DNA from: RGIG7450 sp045633565
GTDB lineage: Bacteria > Bacillota > Clostridia > RUG12999
Assembly (NCBI GenBank): GCA_045633565.1
Contig: JAZQYO010000019.1
Coordinates: forward strand, 84,944 to 148,943
DNA length: 64,000 bases
Reading direction: 5' to 3'
The notes below the pieces were generated by a model. That model saw only the letters and a list, made by a program, of their open reading frames with translations, did no database searches and was not told the origin of the DNA. Made by a program: the position numbers and the translations under genes. How positions within the stretch are numbered: the first letter of the stretch is position 1; the number at the start of each line of letters is the position of its first letter. Shown here one piece after another: positions 43,416 to 52,330 of the stretch.

Positions 43416-43473
43416 AGTAATATGTGCATATGCTCTCCCATAATAATATAAAAAAAGCTTTATGGAGTGCACT

Positions 43474-44796
43474 ATGACAGATTTTATAGAAAAAATAAAC
43501 AACATTGTATGGGGGCCCGCAACAATTATGCTTATGCTTTGTTGCGGGATTTATTTTACAGTTAAAACTAATTTTTTTCAAATCAGGCACTTTAAGGATG
43601 TAATCAAAAAAACTCTTTTCTCCTCGTCTAAAAAGAACAAAGGAAAAGTTTCTTCATTTCAGGCAGTTTCAGCAGCACTTGCAGGAACAATAGGAACAGG
43701 AAATATTGCAGGCGTTGCAACATCTATTGCTCTTGGCGGTCCGGGTGCAGTTTTCTGGATGGTTGTAAGTGCTTTTTTTGGTATGATGACAAAATATGCT
43801 GAAGTTTTACTTGCAGTGAAATTCCGTACAAAAAACAGTAAAGGTGAATATTCGGGCGGACCAATGTACTATATGGAAAAAGGATTGGGCTTTCAGTCTC
43901 TCGGAATAATTTTTTCAATTCTCTTGGCACTGTCAGCATTTGGCATCGGAAATATGGTTCAGTCAAACTCGGTTTCAGCAGCACTTGCAGACAGTTTTGG
44001 AATAAAACCTAAGGCAAGCGGCATTTTTATTACACTAATTTGTTTTTTTGTTATAATCGGCGGTGGCAAAAAAATATTATCTGCAACAGAAATAATAGTT
44101 CCCGTTATGGCACTTTTTTACATGGCAGGAACTGTAATTTTTCTTGTAATCAACTATAAATTTCTGCCAAGTGCGATAACATCAATTATAACAGATGCTT
44201 TTGATTTTTCAAACGCCATCGGCGGTGTCAGCGGATTTGCCGTATCAAAAGCAGTAAAATTCGGTATTACAAGAGGCGTTTTCACAAACGAAGCAGGGCT
44301 CGGCTCATCCCCTGTTGCGCATGCTTCAGCAGATATTAGTTCTCCGTCAGAACAAGGGTTATGGGGCATTTTTGAAGTTTTTTTTGATACAGTTATTATG
44401 TGCACACTTACTGCGCTTGTAATTTTGACCGCAGATGGTGGAAAAACAGCCCGGTCCGGTCTAAGTGGAATGGAGCTTACTATCAGCGCTTTTGAATGTG
44501 TTTTTGGAGAAGCGGGCGGAATATTTATCTCAATTTCAATAATATTTTTTGCTGTTGCTACAATTCTCGGTTGGGGACTTTATGGAGAAAAAGCTGTTTT
44601 ATATCTGTTTAAAGAAAACACAACTGCTTTATTTATTTATAAAATATTATATATTACTGCAATATACATAGGTTCCATTATGTCACTAAATACCGTTTGG
44701 ACAGTTTCGGATACACTAAACGGTCTTATGGCTATCCCCAACATCTGCACACTGTTTTTCCTGCGAAAGTATGTAACAGAAGAAATAAAAAAATAA
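43474..44796 (+). CDS. AGCS family Na+(H+)/amino-acid symporter (alanine/glycine type)
   Basis: Membrane symporter of 440 aa with about 11 helices. I choose ATG 43474 with GGAG 6 nt upstream; the ATG at 43462 overlaps that site. The family signature is present as AALAGTIGTGNIAGVATSI near residue 75, followed by FGMMTKYAEVLLAVKFR and GGPMYYMEKGLG. TNEAGLGSSPVAHA is the other conserved loop. Alanine, glycine or D-alanine uptake is the characterised role. A hairpin separates it from nfnB. Confidence 0.93.
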   Translation: MTDFIEKINNIVWGPATIMLMLCCGIYFTVKTNFFQIRHFKDVIKKTLFSSSKKNKGKVSSFQAVSAALAGTIGTGNIAGVATSIALGGPGAVFWMVVSAFFGMMTKYAEVLLAVKFRTKNSKGEYSGGPMYYMEKGLGFQSLGIIFSILLALSAFGIGNMVQSNSVSAALADSFGIKPKASGIFITLICFFVIIGGGKKILSATEIIVPVMALFYMAGTVIFLVINYKFLPSAITSIITDAFDFSNAIGGVSGFAVSKAVKFGITRGVFTNEAGLGSSPVAHASADISSPSEQGLWGIFEVFFDTVIMCTLTALVILTADGGKTARSGLSGMELTISAFECVFGEAGGIFISISIIFFAVATILGWGLYGEKAVLYLFKENTTALFIYKILYITAIYIGSIMSLNTVWTVSDTLNGLMAIPNICTLFFLRKYVTEEIKK

Positions 44797-44799
44797 AAA

Positions 44800-44823
44800 T
44801 GGTGGCACAGATGCACCACCACT
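44800..44823. terminator. Imperfect hairpin between symporter gene and nfnB
   Basis: TGGTGGCA (44800-44807) pairs with TGC and CACCA (44812-44821) with a 2-nt bulge, between two convergent genes. The T-run is weak on the plus strand, so this is a moderate call. Confidence 0.5.
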
Positions 44824-44826
44824 AAA

Positions 44827-46227
44827 TTATAATGATTTTACATATTCATCCATAGCTTTTGCAGCCTGTTTTCCTGCACCCATAGCAAGTATAACTGTAG
44901 CTGCGCCCGTAACAGCATCGCCACCAGCAAATACACCTTCTCTTGATGTTTTGCCCGAACCATCTTCAGCGACAATTCCTCCCCAAGTATGTGTATCAAG
45001 CCCGGGTGTGGTTTCTTTAATGAGTTTATTCGGTTTCTGTCCGATTGCAATAATTACATTATCAATATCAATTATAAACTCAGAGCCTTTGATTTCCACC
45101 GGTCTGCGTCTGCCCGATTTATCAGGCTCGTCAAGTTCCATTTTTATACATTTCAGTCCGTATATTTTGCCCGATTCATCGCCTGTTATTTCAACGGGAT
45201 TGCATAGAAGACGCAAAATAATACCCTCTTCTTTGGCGTGCTCAACCTCTTCTTTTCGCGCCGGCATCTCATCCTCACTGCGTCTATATATAATATAAAC
45301 ATTTTCGGCACCAAGACGTTTTGCGGAACGTGCCGCATCCATTGCAACATTTCCGCCACCGATAACCGCTACATTTTTTCCAATTATAATGGGAGTGTCA
45401 AATTGGGGGAATTTATATGCTTTCATAAGATTAATCCTGGTTAAAAACTCATTGGCAGTATAAACACCGTTTAAATTTTCACCCGGTATGCCTAAAAACT
45501 GCGGTAAACCTGCACCGGTGCCAATAAACACCGCTTTATATCCCTCTTCAAAAAGTTCATCAACCGAAACAATTCTACCCACAACAGAGTTAAGCTTAAT
45601 TTTCACTCCCATATCTTTTAGTGTTTCTATCTCACGGGACACAATTTCCTTTGGCAATCTGAACTCCGGAATACCATACATCAATACACCGCCCGGCGTG
45701 TGAAAAGCTTCAAAAATGGTAACGTCATACCCCATTTTTGCAAGGTCTCCTGCACAGGAAAGCCCCGCCGGACCTGCACCGATTACTGCCATTTTAATAC
45801 CGTTACTTTTAGTTTCTTTTATCTGGGTAACATTGTTTTCACGCGCCCAGTCTGCTGTAAAACGCTCAAGCCTTCCTATTCCTACAGGCTCATGTTTAAT
45901 ACCTCTTACACACAGTCCTTCGCACTGATGTTCCTGAGGACAAACCCTTCCGCAAACTGCAGGAAGAGAGTTAGTTGCCGTAATGACTTTAAAAGCCTGT
46001 TTGAAATTTCCGTCTATTATTTCTTTGATAAAGTCAGGAATTCTGATATTTACAGGACATCCCTTTACGCAAGGGGCATTTTTACAGTTTAGACACCTTG
46101 AAGCTTCTTCAATGGCAAGCTCAGGTGTATAGCCTAGTGAAACCTCTTTAAAATTTTTGTTTCTTTCTTCAGGTTTCTGCTGTGGCATTGCAGTCATTTT
46201 TTCTTTCATGTTAGCCATATTACTCAA
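44827..46227 (-). CDS. nfnB: NfnB/GltD-type FAD-NAD(P) oxidoreductase, large subunit
   Basis: Flavoprotein of 466 aa. The N-terminal Fe-S domain has CLNCKNAPCVKGCPVNIRI and CGRVCPQEHQCEGLC; the FAD site is AVIGAGPAGLSCAG and the NAD(P) site is AVIGGGNVAMDAARSAKRLG. The C-terminus has GGDAVTGAATVILAMGAGK. Alone this matches the glutamate synthase small subunit, but it overlaps by 8 bp the gene for an NfnA-like subunit, so the pair is best read as the electron-bifurcating NADH-dependent ferredoxin:NADP+ oxidoreductase (NfnAB, also called sulfide dehydrogenase SudAB). Confidence 0.88.
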   Translation of the reverse strand: MSNMANMKEKMTAMPQQKPEERNKNFKEVSLGYTPELAIEEASRCLNCKNAPCVKGCPVNIRIPDFIKEIIDGNFKQAFKVITATNSLPAVCGRVCPQEHQCEGLCVRGIKHEPVGIGRLERFTADWARENNVTQIKETKSNGIKMAVIGAGPAGLSCAGDLAKMGYDVTIFEAFHTPGGVLMYGIPEFRLPKEIVSREIETLKDMGVKIKLNSVVGRIVSVDELFEEGYKAVFIGTGAGLPQFLGIPGENLNGVYTANEFLTRINLMKAYKFPQFDTPIIIGKNVAVIGGGNVAMDAARSAKRLGAENVYIIYRRSEDEMPARKEEVEHAKEEGIILRLLCNPVEITGDESGKIYGLKCIKMELDEPDKSGRRRPVEIKGSEFIIDIDNVIIAIGQKPNKLIKETTPGLDTHTWGGIVAEDGSGKTSREGVFAGGDAVTGAATVILAMGAGKQAAKAMDEYVKSL

Positions 46228-47062
46228 CCTCCTTTTTCATGAGGTTGCAGTCGGCATCTCTTGACTGTTTTTCCTGTTCTGTAAAGATTTTGCTACGTCT
46301 TATAGCTTCGTCAAAATCCACCTGATGACCGTCAAAATCCGGACCGTCAACACAGGCAAATTTTGTTTCACCACCAACCGTTACCCGGCATACTCCACAC
46401 ATTCCCGTACCGTCAATCATTATCGGATTCATACTGACAATGGTTTTAATTCCGTACTCTTTTGTAAGACCCGATACTGCCTTCATCATTGGAAGTGGGC
46501 CTATTGCAATAACAACATCATAATTGTTGCCTTCTTCAATCAGCTTTTTAAGAGCATCAGTAACAAATCCTTTTGAACCATTTGAGCCATCATCTGTCAT
46601 AATAACAGTTTTATCACTAACAGCTTTAAGCTCATCCTCCAGGATAATAAGCCCTGAATTTCTGAAGCCGGAAATGGCATGAACTTCAGCGCCCATTTTA
46701 TGGAGTGCTTTTGTCTGCGGATATGCAATTGCCGTCCCAAGACCACCACCGATAACAGCGGCTTTTTTAAAGCCTTCAAGGTGCGACGGGGTTCCAAGAG
46801 GTCCGACAAAATCCAAAATCGACTCTCCCTCATTTAATTTATTAAGCGTAGATGTTGTTTTACCGACAATCTGAAAAATTATTGTAACCGTACCCGTATC
46901 AACATCTGTATCTGCAATTGTCAAAGGAATTCTTTCACTGTACTCATTTACTCTTAAAATAACAAACTGCCCCGGGTTTGCTTTTCTGACAATCCCCGGA
47001 GCAAGTATATCCATTCTTGTTACTGTATCATTTAAAATGACTTTTTTGACTATTTTAAACAT
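46220..47062 (-). CDS. nfnA: NfnA/SudB-type FAD and [2Fe-2S] subunit
   Basis: Small subunit of NfnAB, 280 aa from ATG 47062. It resembles the dihydroorotate dehydrogenase electron-transfer subunit PyrK: FAD-binding barrel with NEYSERIPLTIAD, NAD-binding half with IGGGLGTAIAYPQTKAL, and a Cys cluster GTGMCGVCRVTV plus FACVDGPDFDGH at the C-terminus for the [2Fe-2S] centre. Start selection is less sure: the AAGG upstream is about 14 nt away. It sits 22 bp downstream of ctpA. Confidence 0.87.
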   Translation of the reverse strand: MFKIVKKVILNDTVTRMDILAPGIVRKANPGQFVILRVNEYSERIPLTIADTDVDTGTVTIIFQIVGKTTSTLNKLNEGESILDFVGPLGTPSHLEGFKKAAVIGGGLGTAIAYPQTKALHKMGAEVHAISGFRNSGLIILEDELKAVSDKTVIMTDDGSNGSKGFVTDALKKLIEEGNNYDVVIAIGPLPMMKAVSGLTKEYGIKTIVSMNPIMIDGTGMCGVCRVTVGGETKFACVDGPDFDGHQVDFDEAIRRSKIFTEQEKQSRDADCNLMKKEVE

Positions 47063-47129
47063 AATTTTTACTTTTGCCTTTCTTTTACTTGATGTTATTA
47101 TAGTCAAAAGTAAAAATTATTAAACATTT

Positions 47130-48344
47130 TTAATTAAGAACATTTTCCCACGCTGTCTTAAGCTGAGTGTCCTGTTCCATGGACATTTCATCGAAACTTA
47201 AGTATTTATTTTCTTCCGGTAGTGACACCTCAATATCAGGGGTTATTCCTTTACCGTGAATGCATTCGCCGTTTGGTGTAAAGTATCTCGCAGTTGTAAT
47301 ATAAATGGCTGTTGTACCCTTATCACTTTTTGTAAAAGGATATACAGACTGCACAATACCTTTACCAAATGATTGTTCACCAATTAAAGTTCCACGCCCA
47401 TGGTCTCTTATTGCACCTGCAAACGCTTCAGACGCACTTGCACTGCCACCATTGATTATAACCGAAAGCGGAATATCAATATATTTGTCTGTTGAACGGA
47501 AATACTGTTTATTTCCATCCTTATATTCAAAATAAGTAATAACTCCCTCCGGCAAAAGCAAATCTGATATATTTTGCATGGAAGAAAGAGTTCCACCACC
47601 ATTATTACGCAGGTCAATTACAAGCCCGTCAAGTGAATCAACTTTCATATCAAGCAGTGCCTGAGAAAAATCTTTATCAGTACGTTCATCAAAACTTGTA
47701 ATTCTGATATAACCAATATTCTGAGGCAAAAGCTTTGTCTTTACTGTTTTAAGAATAATGCGTTCACGAACAAGTGGTATATCCTCAATTTCACCTGTCT
47801 GGGCACGTTTTACAGATAATACAACTTCTTCTCCAACCTTAATATCCCCGCCACGCATCATATTGATTGCTTCCTGATAATTACTGTTTGATACCGAAAC
47901 AGAATCAATAGCTATAATCTTATCACCGGCTTTAAGCCCGGCTTTAAATGCAGGAGTGTCTTCAATTGGTGAAATAATAGTTATAAGATTGTCTGTAGAA
48001 TCTATACTTACATTAACTCCGATACCGGTGTATTCACCCGTAAGATTAAGCGACAAATCTTCATAGGATTCTTCATCAACAAACCATGTGTATTCGTCAC
48101 CGAGGGAGTCAAGCATGCCCTTTAAAGCACCCTCATAAAGTTCATCCTTATCAACTTCGCCGTAAAACTTGCTATCGATAATAAGCTCAGCTCTTTTTAA
48201 CGCTTCAATTCCTTTATCAGGAGCAGAAATACCAAAATTAGAAATAATTCCGGAGTCGTATAGTCGTACTACCCCAAAAGTAAATACAGCAGTTAAAACA
48301 AAAGTTATTATTACTGCAAAAACTATGCTGCGTTTTTTATTCAT
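47130..48344 (-). CDS. ctpA: C-terminal processing peptidase, S41 family
   Basis: Secreted or membrane-anchored serine protease, 404 aa. Residues about 7-28 are an N-terminal membrane anchor. The PDZ domain (about 95-180) begins TGIGVNVSIDS. The catalytic Ser/Lys dyad is in GGSASASEAFAGAI and GEQSFGKGIVQS. The last ~40 residues are polar. Such CtpA/CtpB proteases degrade or process exported proteins; CtpB-type enzymes act in sporulation signalling. AGAGGT precedes the ATG. It follows the DUF1858 gene by 30 bp. Confidence 0.94.
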   Translation of the reverse strand: MNKKRSIVFAVIITFVLTAVFTFGVVRLYDSGIISNFGISAPDKGIEALKRAELIIDSKFYGEVDKDELYEGALKGMLDSLGDEYTWFVDEESYEDLSLNLTGEYTGIGVNVSIDSTDNLITIISPIEDTPAFKAGLKAGDKIIAIDSVSVSNSNYQEAINMMRGGDIKVGEEVVLSVKRAQTGEIEDIPLVRERIILKTVKTKLLPQNIGYIRITSFDERTDKDFSQALLDMKVDSLDGLVIDLRNNGGGTLSSMQNISDLLLPEGVITYFEYKDGNKQYFRSTDKYIDIPLSVIINGGSASASEAFAGAIRDHGRGTLIGEQSFGKGIVQSVYPFTKSDKGTTAIYITTARYFTPNGECIHGKGITPDIEVSLPEENKYLSFDEMSMEQDTQLKTAWENVLN

Positions 48345-48374
48345 TAAACTTTTACCTCTTAATATAAGGAATAA

Positions 48375-48575
48375 TTACTCACCAAGAAAATCATTAAGTT
48401 TGTTAATAAGTGCATCAGCGTCAACACCGTGAACTGCACAAGCCTGCTCGATAGTTTCACCTGTCGCAGAAGGACATCCCAGACAGTGCATTCCTATTTC
48501 AAGAAAAAACGGAGCAGTATCAGCACTGATTTTTAAAACATCTGCTACGATAGTATCTTTTGTAATTTTTGCCAT
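48375..48575 (-). CDS. DUF1858 domain protein
   Basis: Small protein of 66 aa, start at ATG 48575 with AAGGTG upstream. It is a single DUF1858 unit: ITKDTIVADVLKI at the start, then HCLGCPSATGETIEQAC with two Cys in a CxxC arrangement, then a helical end. These domains often occur with redox or Fe-S-related proteins, and the CxxC could coordinate metal. The function is not established. It heads a run with ctpA and nfnAB on the same strand. Confidence 0.85.
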   Translation of the reverse strand: MAKITKDTIVADVLKISADTAPFFLEIGMHCLGCPSATGETIEQACAVHGVDADALINKLNDFLGE

Positions 48576-48718
48576 TTCAATCACCTTGTTCCTTTCATTT
48601 ACAACCCTGACAGGATTATCATATTATTTTATTTTAATCATACTAATATATTATACATCATTTTCCATTTAAAATGCAAGAGTAAAATTGATTTTTTATT
48701 AAATCTTTGAGGTGTATC

Positions 48719-49372
48719 ATGAACTATGCAATAATTGACAATAATAAAAAATCGTCCTTTTTCCGGATAAAACCGGAAAAGTTCACTTTTCATACCGGAC
48801 ATAATCTATATATTTTCCCCGGATTATGCAGAAAAAATCAGCTATATAGAGTGCTGTCCCGTTATGATTGTTCTTTTTTTCCAAATGAATGTAATTTTGA
48901 CATGAAACTAAAAATATGGTGCAAAATAATTATTCAGTGCATGAAAGAATATGGGTTAAAAGAGATAACTTTCTGCTCTTTAAAGTACATGAAGTATATA
49001 AATTTTTTAAATAGTTTCTTTAATAAAAGTATTGATTTTTCGCTTATGTTATCAGGTGACAGTAACAATGTTATAGATTATTTTCTTGAAACATACGGAT
49101 TTCCCGTCAGCACAAAAATATATGTTCAAAGAGGGCTTATAGTATATATTGACGGACCTGTTCCACAATATGAGAAAAATGTTAAAATACTTGATTTAAA
49201 CACCTCACTTGACTGCGAGAAAATTGTAGTATCAGAATTTTTATTAAAAAACATTTCTTTTCCAATCAAAATAGATTCACTCCCTGTTTTGGAAGGCGCA
49301 TTGGAACTTACCGCAAAAGAAATAGAAGATATTATAATAAAACTTTGCATTATCGGGACAAATTGCGAATAA
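48719..49372 (+). CDS. Hypothetical protein, 217 aa, no recognised family
   Basis: Start at ATG 48719 because GAGGTG lies just upstream; an earlier in-frame TTG at 48707 sits on that site. No signal peptide, no transmembrane helix. The sequence is rich in Lys, Ile, Phe and Cys (eight Cys), with two hydrophobic helices near residues 60-95 and a beta-rich middle (VSTKIYVQRGLIVYIDGP). It ends with a Glu/Lys helix. Nothing matches a family I know. It precedes the PdaB-like gene by 39 bp, which suggests co-transcription. Confidence 0.7.
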   Translation: MNYAIIDNNKKSSFFRIKPEKFTFHTGHNLYIFPGLCRKNQLYRVLSRYDCSFFPNECNFDMKLKIWCKIIIQCMKEYGLKEITFCSLKYMKYINFLNSFFNKSIDFSLMLSGDSNNVIDYFLETYGFPVSTKIYVQRGLIVYIDGPVPQYEKNVKILDLNTSLDCEKIVVSEFLLKNISFPIKIDSLPVLEGALELTAKEIEDIIIKLCIIGTNCE

Positions 49373-49411
49373 AAATATATTATTACCGTGTATATTAAGG
49401 AGGAAATGCTT

Positions 49412-50188
49412 TTGAAAGTATTTGTTTTAAGTAAAAATTCACTTATTCTTTATTCGTGTATTTTTTTGGCGTTAATTGGTATTTTTGCAGTCGGCTCCGG
49501 CTTTGGGACATCCGTTTTTACCACTGCTTCGTCTGAGGAAAACATTCCAATTTACTGCGTAGAAACCGACAAGCAGAGAATTGCGCTGACTTTTGATGCC
49601 GCATGGGGTGATGAGGATACAGACCAGCTCATTTCCATTCTTGGGGCAAATAATGCAAAAGCCAGCTTCTTTATGGTTGGTGGATTTATTAACAGGTTTC
49701 CAGATTCGGTTAAAAAATTTCATGATGCAGGTCACGAAATTTTAAATCATTCTGATACACACGCACATCTTTCCGGACTTTCCGAAGATGAGATTATAGC
49801 TGAAATAACAAGTTGTGAAGAAAAAATCACAAATATAACCGGCATGAGCAAAAAACTTTTCCGTGCTCCATACGGAGAATATACAGATTCAGTTATTAAA
49901 ACAGCCAGTGCAAATGGCTATAAGGTTATTCAGTGGGACGTTGATTCACTCGACTGGAAGGATTTATCTGTTGATGAAATTTGTTCGCGTGTTATGGATA
50001 AGGTAAAAAACGGTTCAATTATTTTATTCCATAATGGTGCAGCAAATACCCCTGCTGCACTTGAAAAACTTTTGCCTGCACTTTCAGAAAAAGGCTTTGA
50101 ATTTGTACCTGTGTCAGAGCTTATTTACCAGGAAAATTATCATATTGATCATGAAGGAAAGCAAATATCTGATGCTCCGCAAAACTAA
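49412..50188 (+). CDS. Polysaccharide deacetylase, PdaB-like (sporulation type)
   Basis: NodB-fold de-N-acetylase of 258 aa starting at TTG 49412, 8 nt after AAGGAGG. Residues about 8-30 form a membrane anchor. The metal-binding motif is ALTFDAAWGDEDT, the PdaB variant of TFDDG, and motif 2 is NHSDTHAHL. LFRAPYGEYTD is the usual motif 3, and ILFHNG near the end is motif 5. PdaB is needed to keep the spore cortex stable in B. subtilis. Here it sits upstream of two genes of unclear role. Confidence 0.87.
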   Translation: MKVFVLSKNSLILYSCIFLALIGIFAVGSGFGTSVFTTASSEENIPIYCVETDKQRIALTFDAAWGDEDTDQLISILGANNAKASFFMVGGFINRFPDSVKKFHDAGHEILNHSDTHAHLSGLSEDEIIAEITSCEEKITNITGMSKKLFRAPYGEYTDSVIKTASANGYKVIQWDVDSLDWKDLSVDEICSRVMDKVKNGSIILFHNGAANTPAALEKLLPALSEKGFEFVPVSELIYQENYHIDHEGKQISDAPQN

Positions 50189-50199
50189 GGAGGTTAAAA

Positions 50200-50655
50200 G
50201 TGTATAAAATACAGTGCGATAAAAATCTAATCAGTATTTTAAGTAAGGTTTTTTCTTCTTTAAAAATCAACGCTGAAATAAAAGATTTTGAAAATGAAAA
50301 AAATGATATTTCAATAATAAGATCGGCAGATAATTTCACAACAAATGCTGATTATCTGATTATTAATTCAGATGATAAATCACTAATGAAAAAAATTAAA
50401 GCAAGTAAAGGTAAAATTATTACTTGCGGACTCTCAAACAGGTCAACCGTTACTTTTTCAAGCTTATCTGAACGGGAAGCTGTAATGTGTGTTCAGAGGT
50501 CTTTCATTTCATCTGCCGAAGAGAAAATTTCACCTTTCGAACTCCCGTTTGAATTATGTGGAAAATGCTTTGATGAAGTATCAATCTTAATGATAATGAC
50601 AGCAGCATTGCTTTGCGGTGCAGAGCCTTCGCAGCTTAGAAAAATTTATTTATAA
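50200..50655 (+). CDS. Hypothetical protein, 151 aa, faintly Mur-ligase-like
   Basis: Starts at GTG 50200, 7 nt after AAGGAGG, and follows the deacetylase by 11 bp. The middle (ADYLIINSDD, then GKIITCGLSNRSTVTFSSL) recalls the strand-loop that precedes the adenine-side of Mur-ligase domains, but the P-loop is absent and the length is far too short for a ligase. The C-terminus has a helical Cys-containing stretch (LCGKCFDEVSILMIMTAALL). I would not assign a function. Confidence 0.65.
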   Translation: MYKIQCDKNLISILSKVFSSLKINAEIKDFENEKNDISIIRSADNFTTNADYLIINSDDKSLMKKIKASKGKIITCGLSNRSTVTFSSLSEREAVMCVQRSFISSAEEKISPFELPFELCGKCFDEVSILMIMTAALLCGAEPSQLRKIYL

Positions 50656-50675
50656 CTCAGGAAGGAATGATTTTT

Positions 50676-51314
50676 TTGGATAAAACAAATAATTTTGCCG
50701 TTTTAAAAGGTGAAATAATGGCTTTACCGTCGCTCAGCCATAAACTTATGGAGGAAAACTTTTACACTTTTCCTTTAAAAGTCAAAAGATTAAGCGGCAG
50801 CTTTGATACACTCAATATAACATTATGTGAAAAACTTCTTAAAGTGTGTCGGATAGATTTGGGGGATTTTGTTGAAATAAGTGGTCAATTCCGTTCGTAT
50901 AACAACTATTCAGGTGTTGGTAGCAGGCTCATTCTGACGCTTTTTGCTCAGGACATTGTTCATATTTCTGAAGAAGATTTGTATGACAATCCAAATTCAA
51001 TATATTTGAACGGATACATATGTAAACCAACCATTTATCGCACAACACCCTTTGGAAGGGAAATTACTGATATAATCCTTGCGGTAAACCGTTCCTACGG
51101 TAAATCCGACTATATTCCCTGCATTGCCTGGGGACGAAATGCAAAATATGCTTCCTGTCTAAATGTAGGTGATAATATAGAACTTGAGGGAAGAATACAA
51201 AGCCGTGAGTATCAGAAAAAAATATCTGAAAATGAAATTGTAACCAAAACTGCATTTGAGATTTCAATTTCCAAAATAGACTTATTTCCCAAAGAAGAAA
51301 CTTCTGAATTTTAG
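50676..51314 (+). CDS. Single-stranded-DNA-binding-like protein with two OB folds
   Basis: 212 aa starting at TTG 50676; AGGAAGGA lies 9 nt upstream, and the in-frame ATG at 50667 is too close to that site. Residues about 8-105 look like one OB barrel (AVLKGEIMALPSLS to LILTLFAQDI) and about 115-205 like another (SIYLNGYICKPTIYRTTP, DIILAVNRSYGKSDYIPCIA, and VGDNIELEGRIQSREYQ). The second half matches the SSB/PriB pattern best. Classical SSB has one OB fold and an acidic tail; here there are two and no acidic DDDIPF-type tail. It could be a specialised SSB. Confidence 0.7.
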   Translation: MDKTNNFAVLKGEIMALPSLSHKLMEENFYTFPLKVKRLSGSFDTLNITLCEKLLKVCRIDLGDFVEISGQFRSYNNYSGVGSRLILTLFAQDIVHISEEDLYDNPNSIYLNGYICKPTIYRTTPFGREITDIILAVNRSYGKSDYIPCIAWGRNAKYASCLNVGDNIELEGRIQSREYQKKISENEIVTKTAFEISISKIDLFPKEETSEF

Positions 51315-51337
51315 ATAATTGGCGATATCATAATCTC

Positions 51338-51366
51338 TTGACAATATTGTATTTTCAGCATATAAT
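51338..51366 (+). promoter_or_regulatory. Promoter for degV
   Basis: TTGACA (51338-51343), a 17-nt spacer, and TATAAT (51361-51366). Confidence 0.88.
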
Positions 51367-51408
51367 TAAATTAATGTGTTTTAATTCACCAAGGAGGATT
51401 AATTCTAT

Positions 51409-52272
51409 ATGGCTGATAAAATAAAAATTATTTCTGATACAAACGCAGATGTACCTAAAGAATATGTTGAAAAATATGGTATAGATATTATTCCAACAAT
51501 TATAACAGTTGATGATAAAACTTACAGAGATTTTTATGATATAACTGCAGATGAATTTTGCGAAATTCTTAAAAATGCGGATGACACCACTCAGCTTTCA
51601 ACCTCTCAGGCAAATGTAGATGTTTTTCTTGACTCTTTCAGAAAATGGACAACAGAAGGTTATAAAATTATCCTATTTACCATTTCATCGGACGGCAGCG
51701 GAACCTACCAGAGCGCAAACCTTGCAAAACAGTACCTGCTTGAAGAAATGGATGCTGATATAGACATTTTAGATTCACGTACCTATTCTTTTGTTTATGG
51801 AAGAGCAGTAATTGAAGCTGCAAAAATGGCACAGGAAGGTGCATCAAAAGATGCAATATTACCTCGTGCGAAAGAAATTATGGAATCAGGTAATGCTTTT
51901 TTTGCAGTTGATACATTAAAATTCCTTAAAAGAGGCGGAAGAGTTAAACCGACAGTTGCCGCTATTGGCGAAATTTTAAATATCAAACCGCTGCTTGATG
52001 TTCAGGACGGTCTTATCAATAATGTTGAAAAAATCCGTGGTTCAAAGCGTGTTATCCCACGAATAATTGAGCTTTTAAAACAAACTGATTTTACACCGGA
52101 CTGCCCTATTTATGTTCTTGACGGTGGAAGCCCTGAGAATATATCAGCTATGTCCGAAGCACTCAAAAATGAGTTTGGTATAGAAAATCCCGAGACCGCA
52201 AAAATTGGTCCTGCCATTCTACTTAATACAGGTCCAGGTCTCTCCGGCGTAATTTATTTTACAAAGCCATAA
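51409..52272 (+). CDS. DegV family fatty-acid-binding protein
   Basis: 287 aa with the two-domain DegV fold. The opening IKIISDTNADVPKEYVEKYG, then TQLSTSQANVDVF, carries the Ser/Thr-rich ligand site, and KFLKRGGRVKPTVAAIGEIL is the signature of the C-terminal domain. DegV/FakB proteins bind fatty acids; FakB partners a FakA kinase, which is not in this window. AAGGAGG precedes the ATG. Confidence 0.93.
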   Translation: MADKIKIISDTNADVPKEYVEKYGIDIIPTIITVDDKTYRDFYDITADEFCEILKNADDTTQLSTSQANVDVFLDSFRKWTTEGYKIILFTISSDGSGTYQSANLAKQYLLEEMDADIDILDSRTYSFVYGRAVIEAAKMAQEGASKDAILPRAKEIMESGNAFFAVDTLKFLKRGGRVKPTVAAIGEILNIKPLLDVQDGLINNVEKIRGSKRVIPRIIELLKQTDFTPDCPIYVLDGGSPENISAMSEALKNEFGIENPETAKIGPAILLNTGPGLSGVIYFTKP

Positions 52273-52275
52273 TAC

Positions 52276-52308
52276 AAAAACCTCAAGAGCTTTGCTTTTG
52301 GGGTTTTT
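52276..52308 (+). terminator. Terminator between degV and mutS2
   Basis: AAAAACCTCAAGAGC (52276-52290) pairs with GCTTTTGGGGTTTTT (52294-52308) through a TTT loop, with two G-U pairs. Confidence 0.78.
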
Positions 52309-52330
52309 CAAGCAGATAAAGGAGTTTAAA

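Noticed and set aside
44827..46227. Glutamate synthase small subunit (GltD)
   Set aside because: No GltB gene is near, and the 8-bp overlap with an NfnA-like subunit favours NfnB. The two are hard to tell apart by sequence alone.
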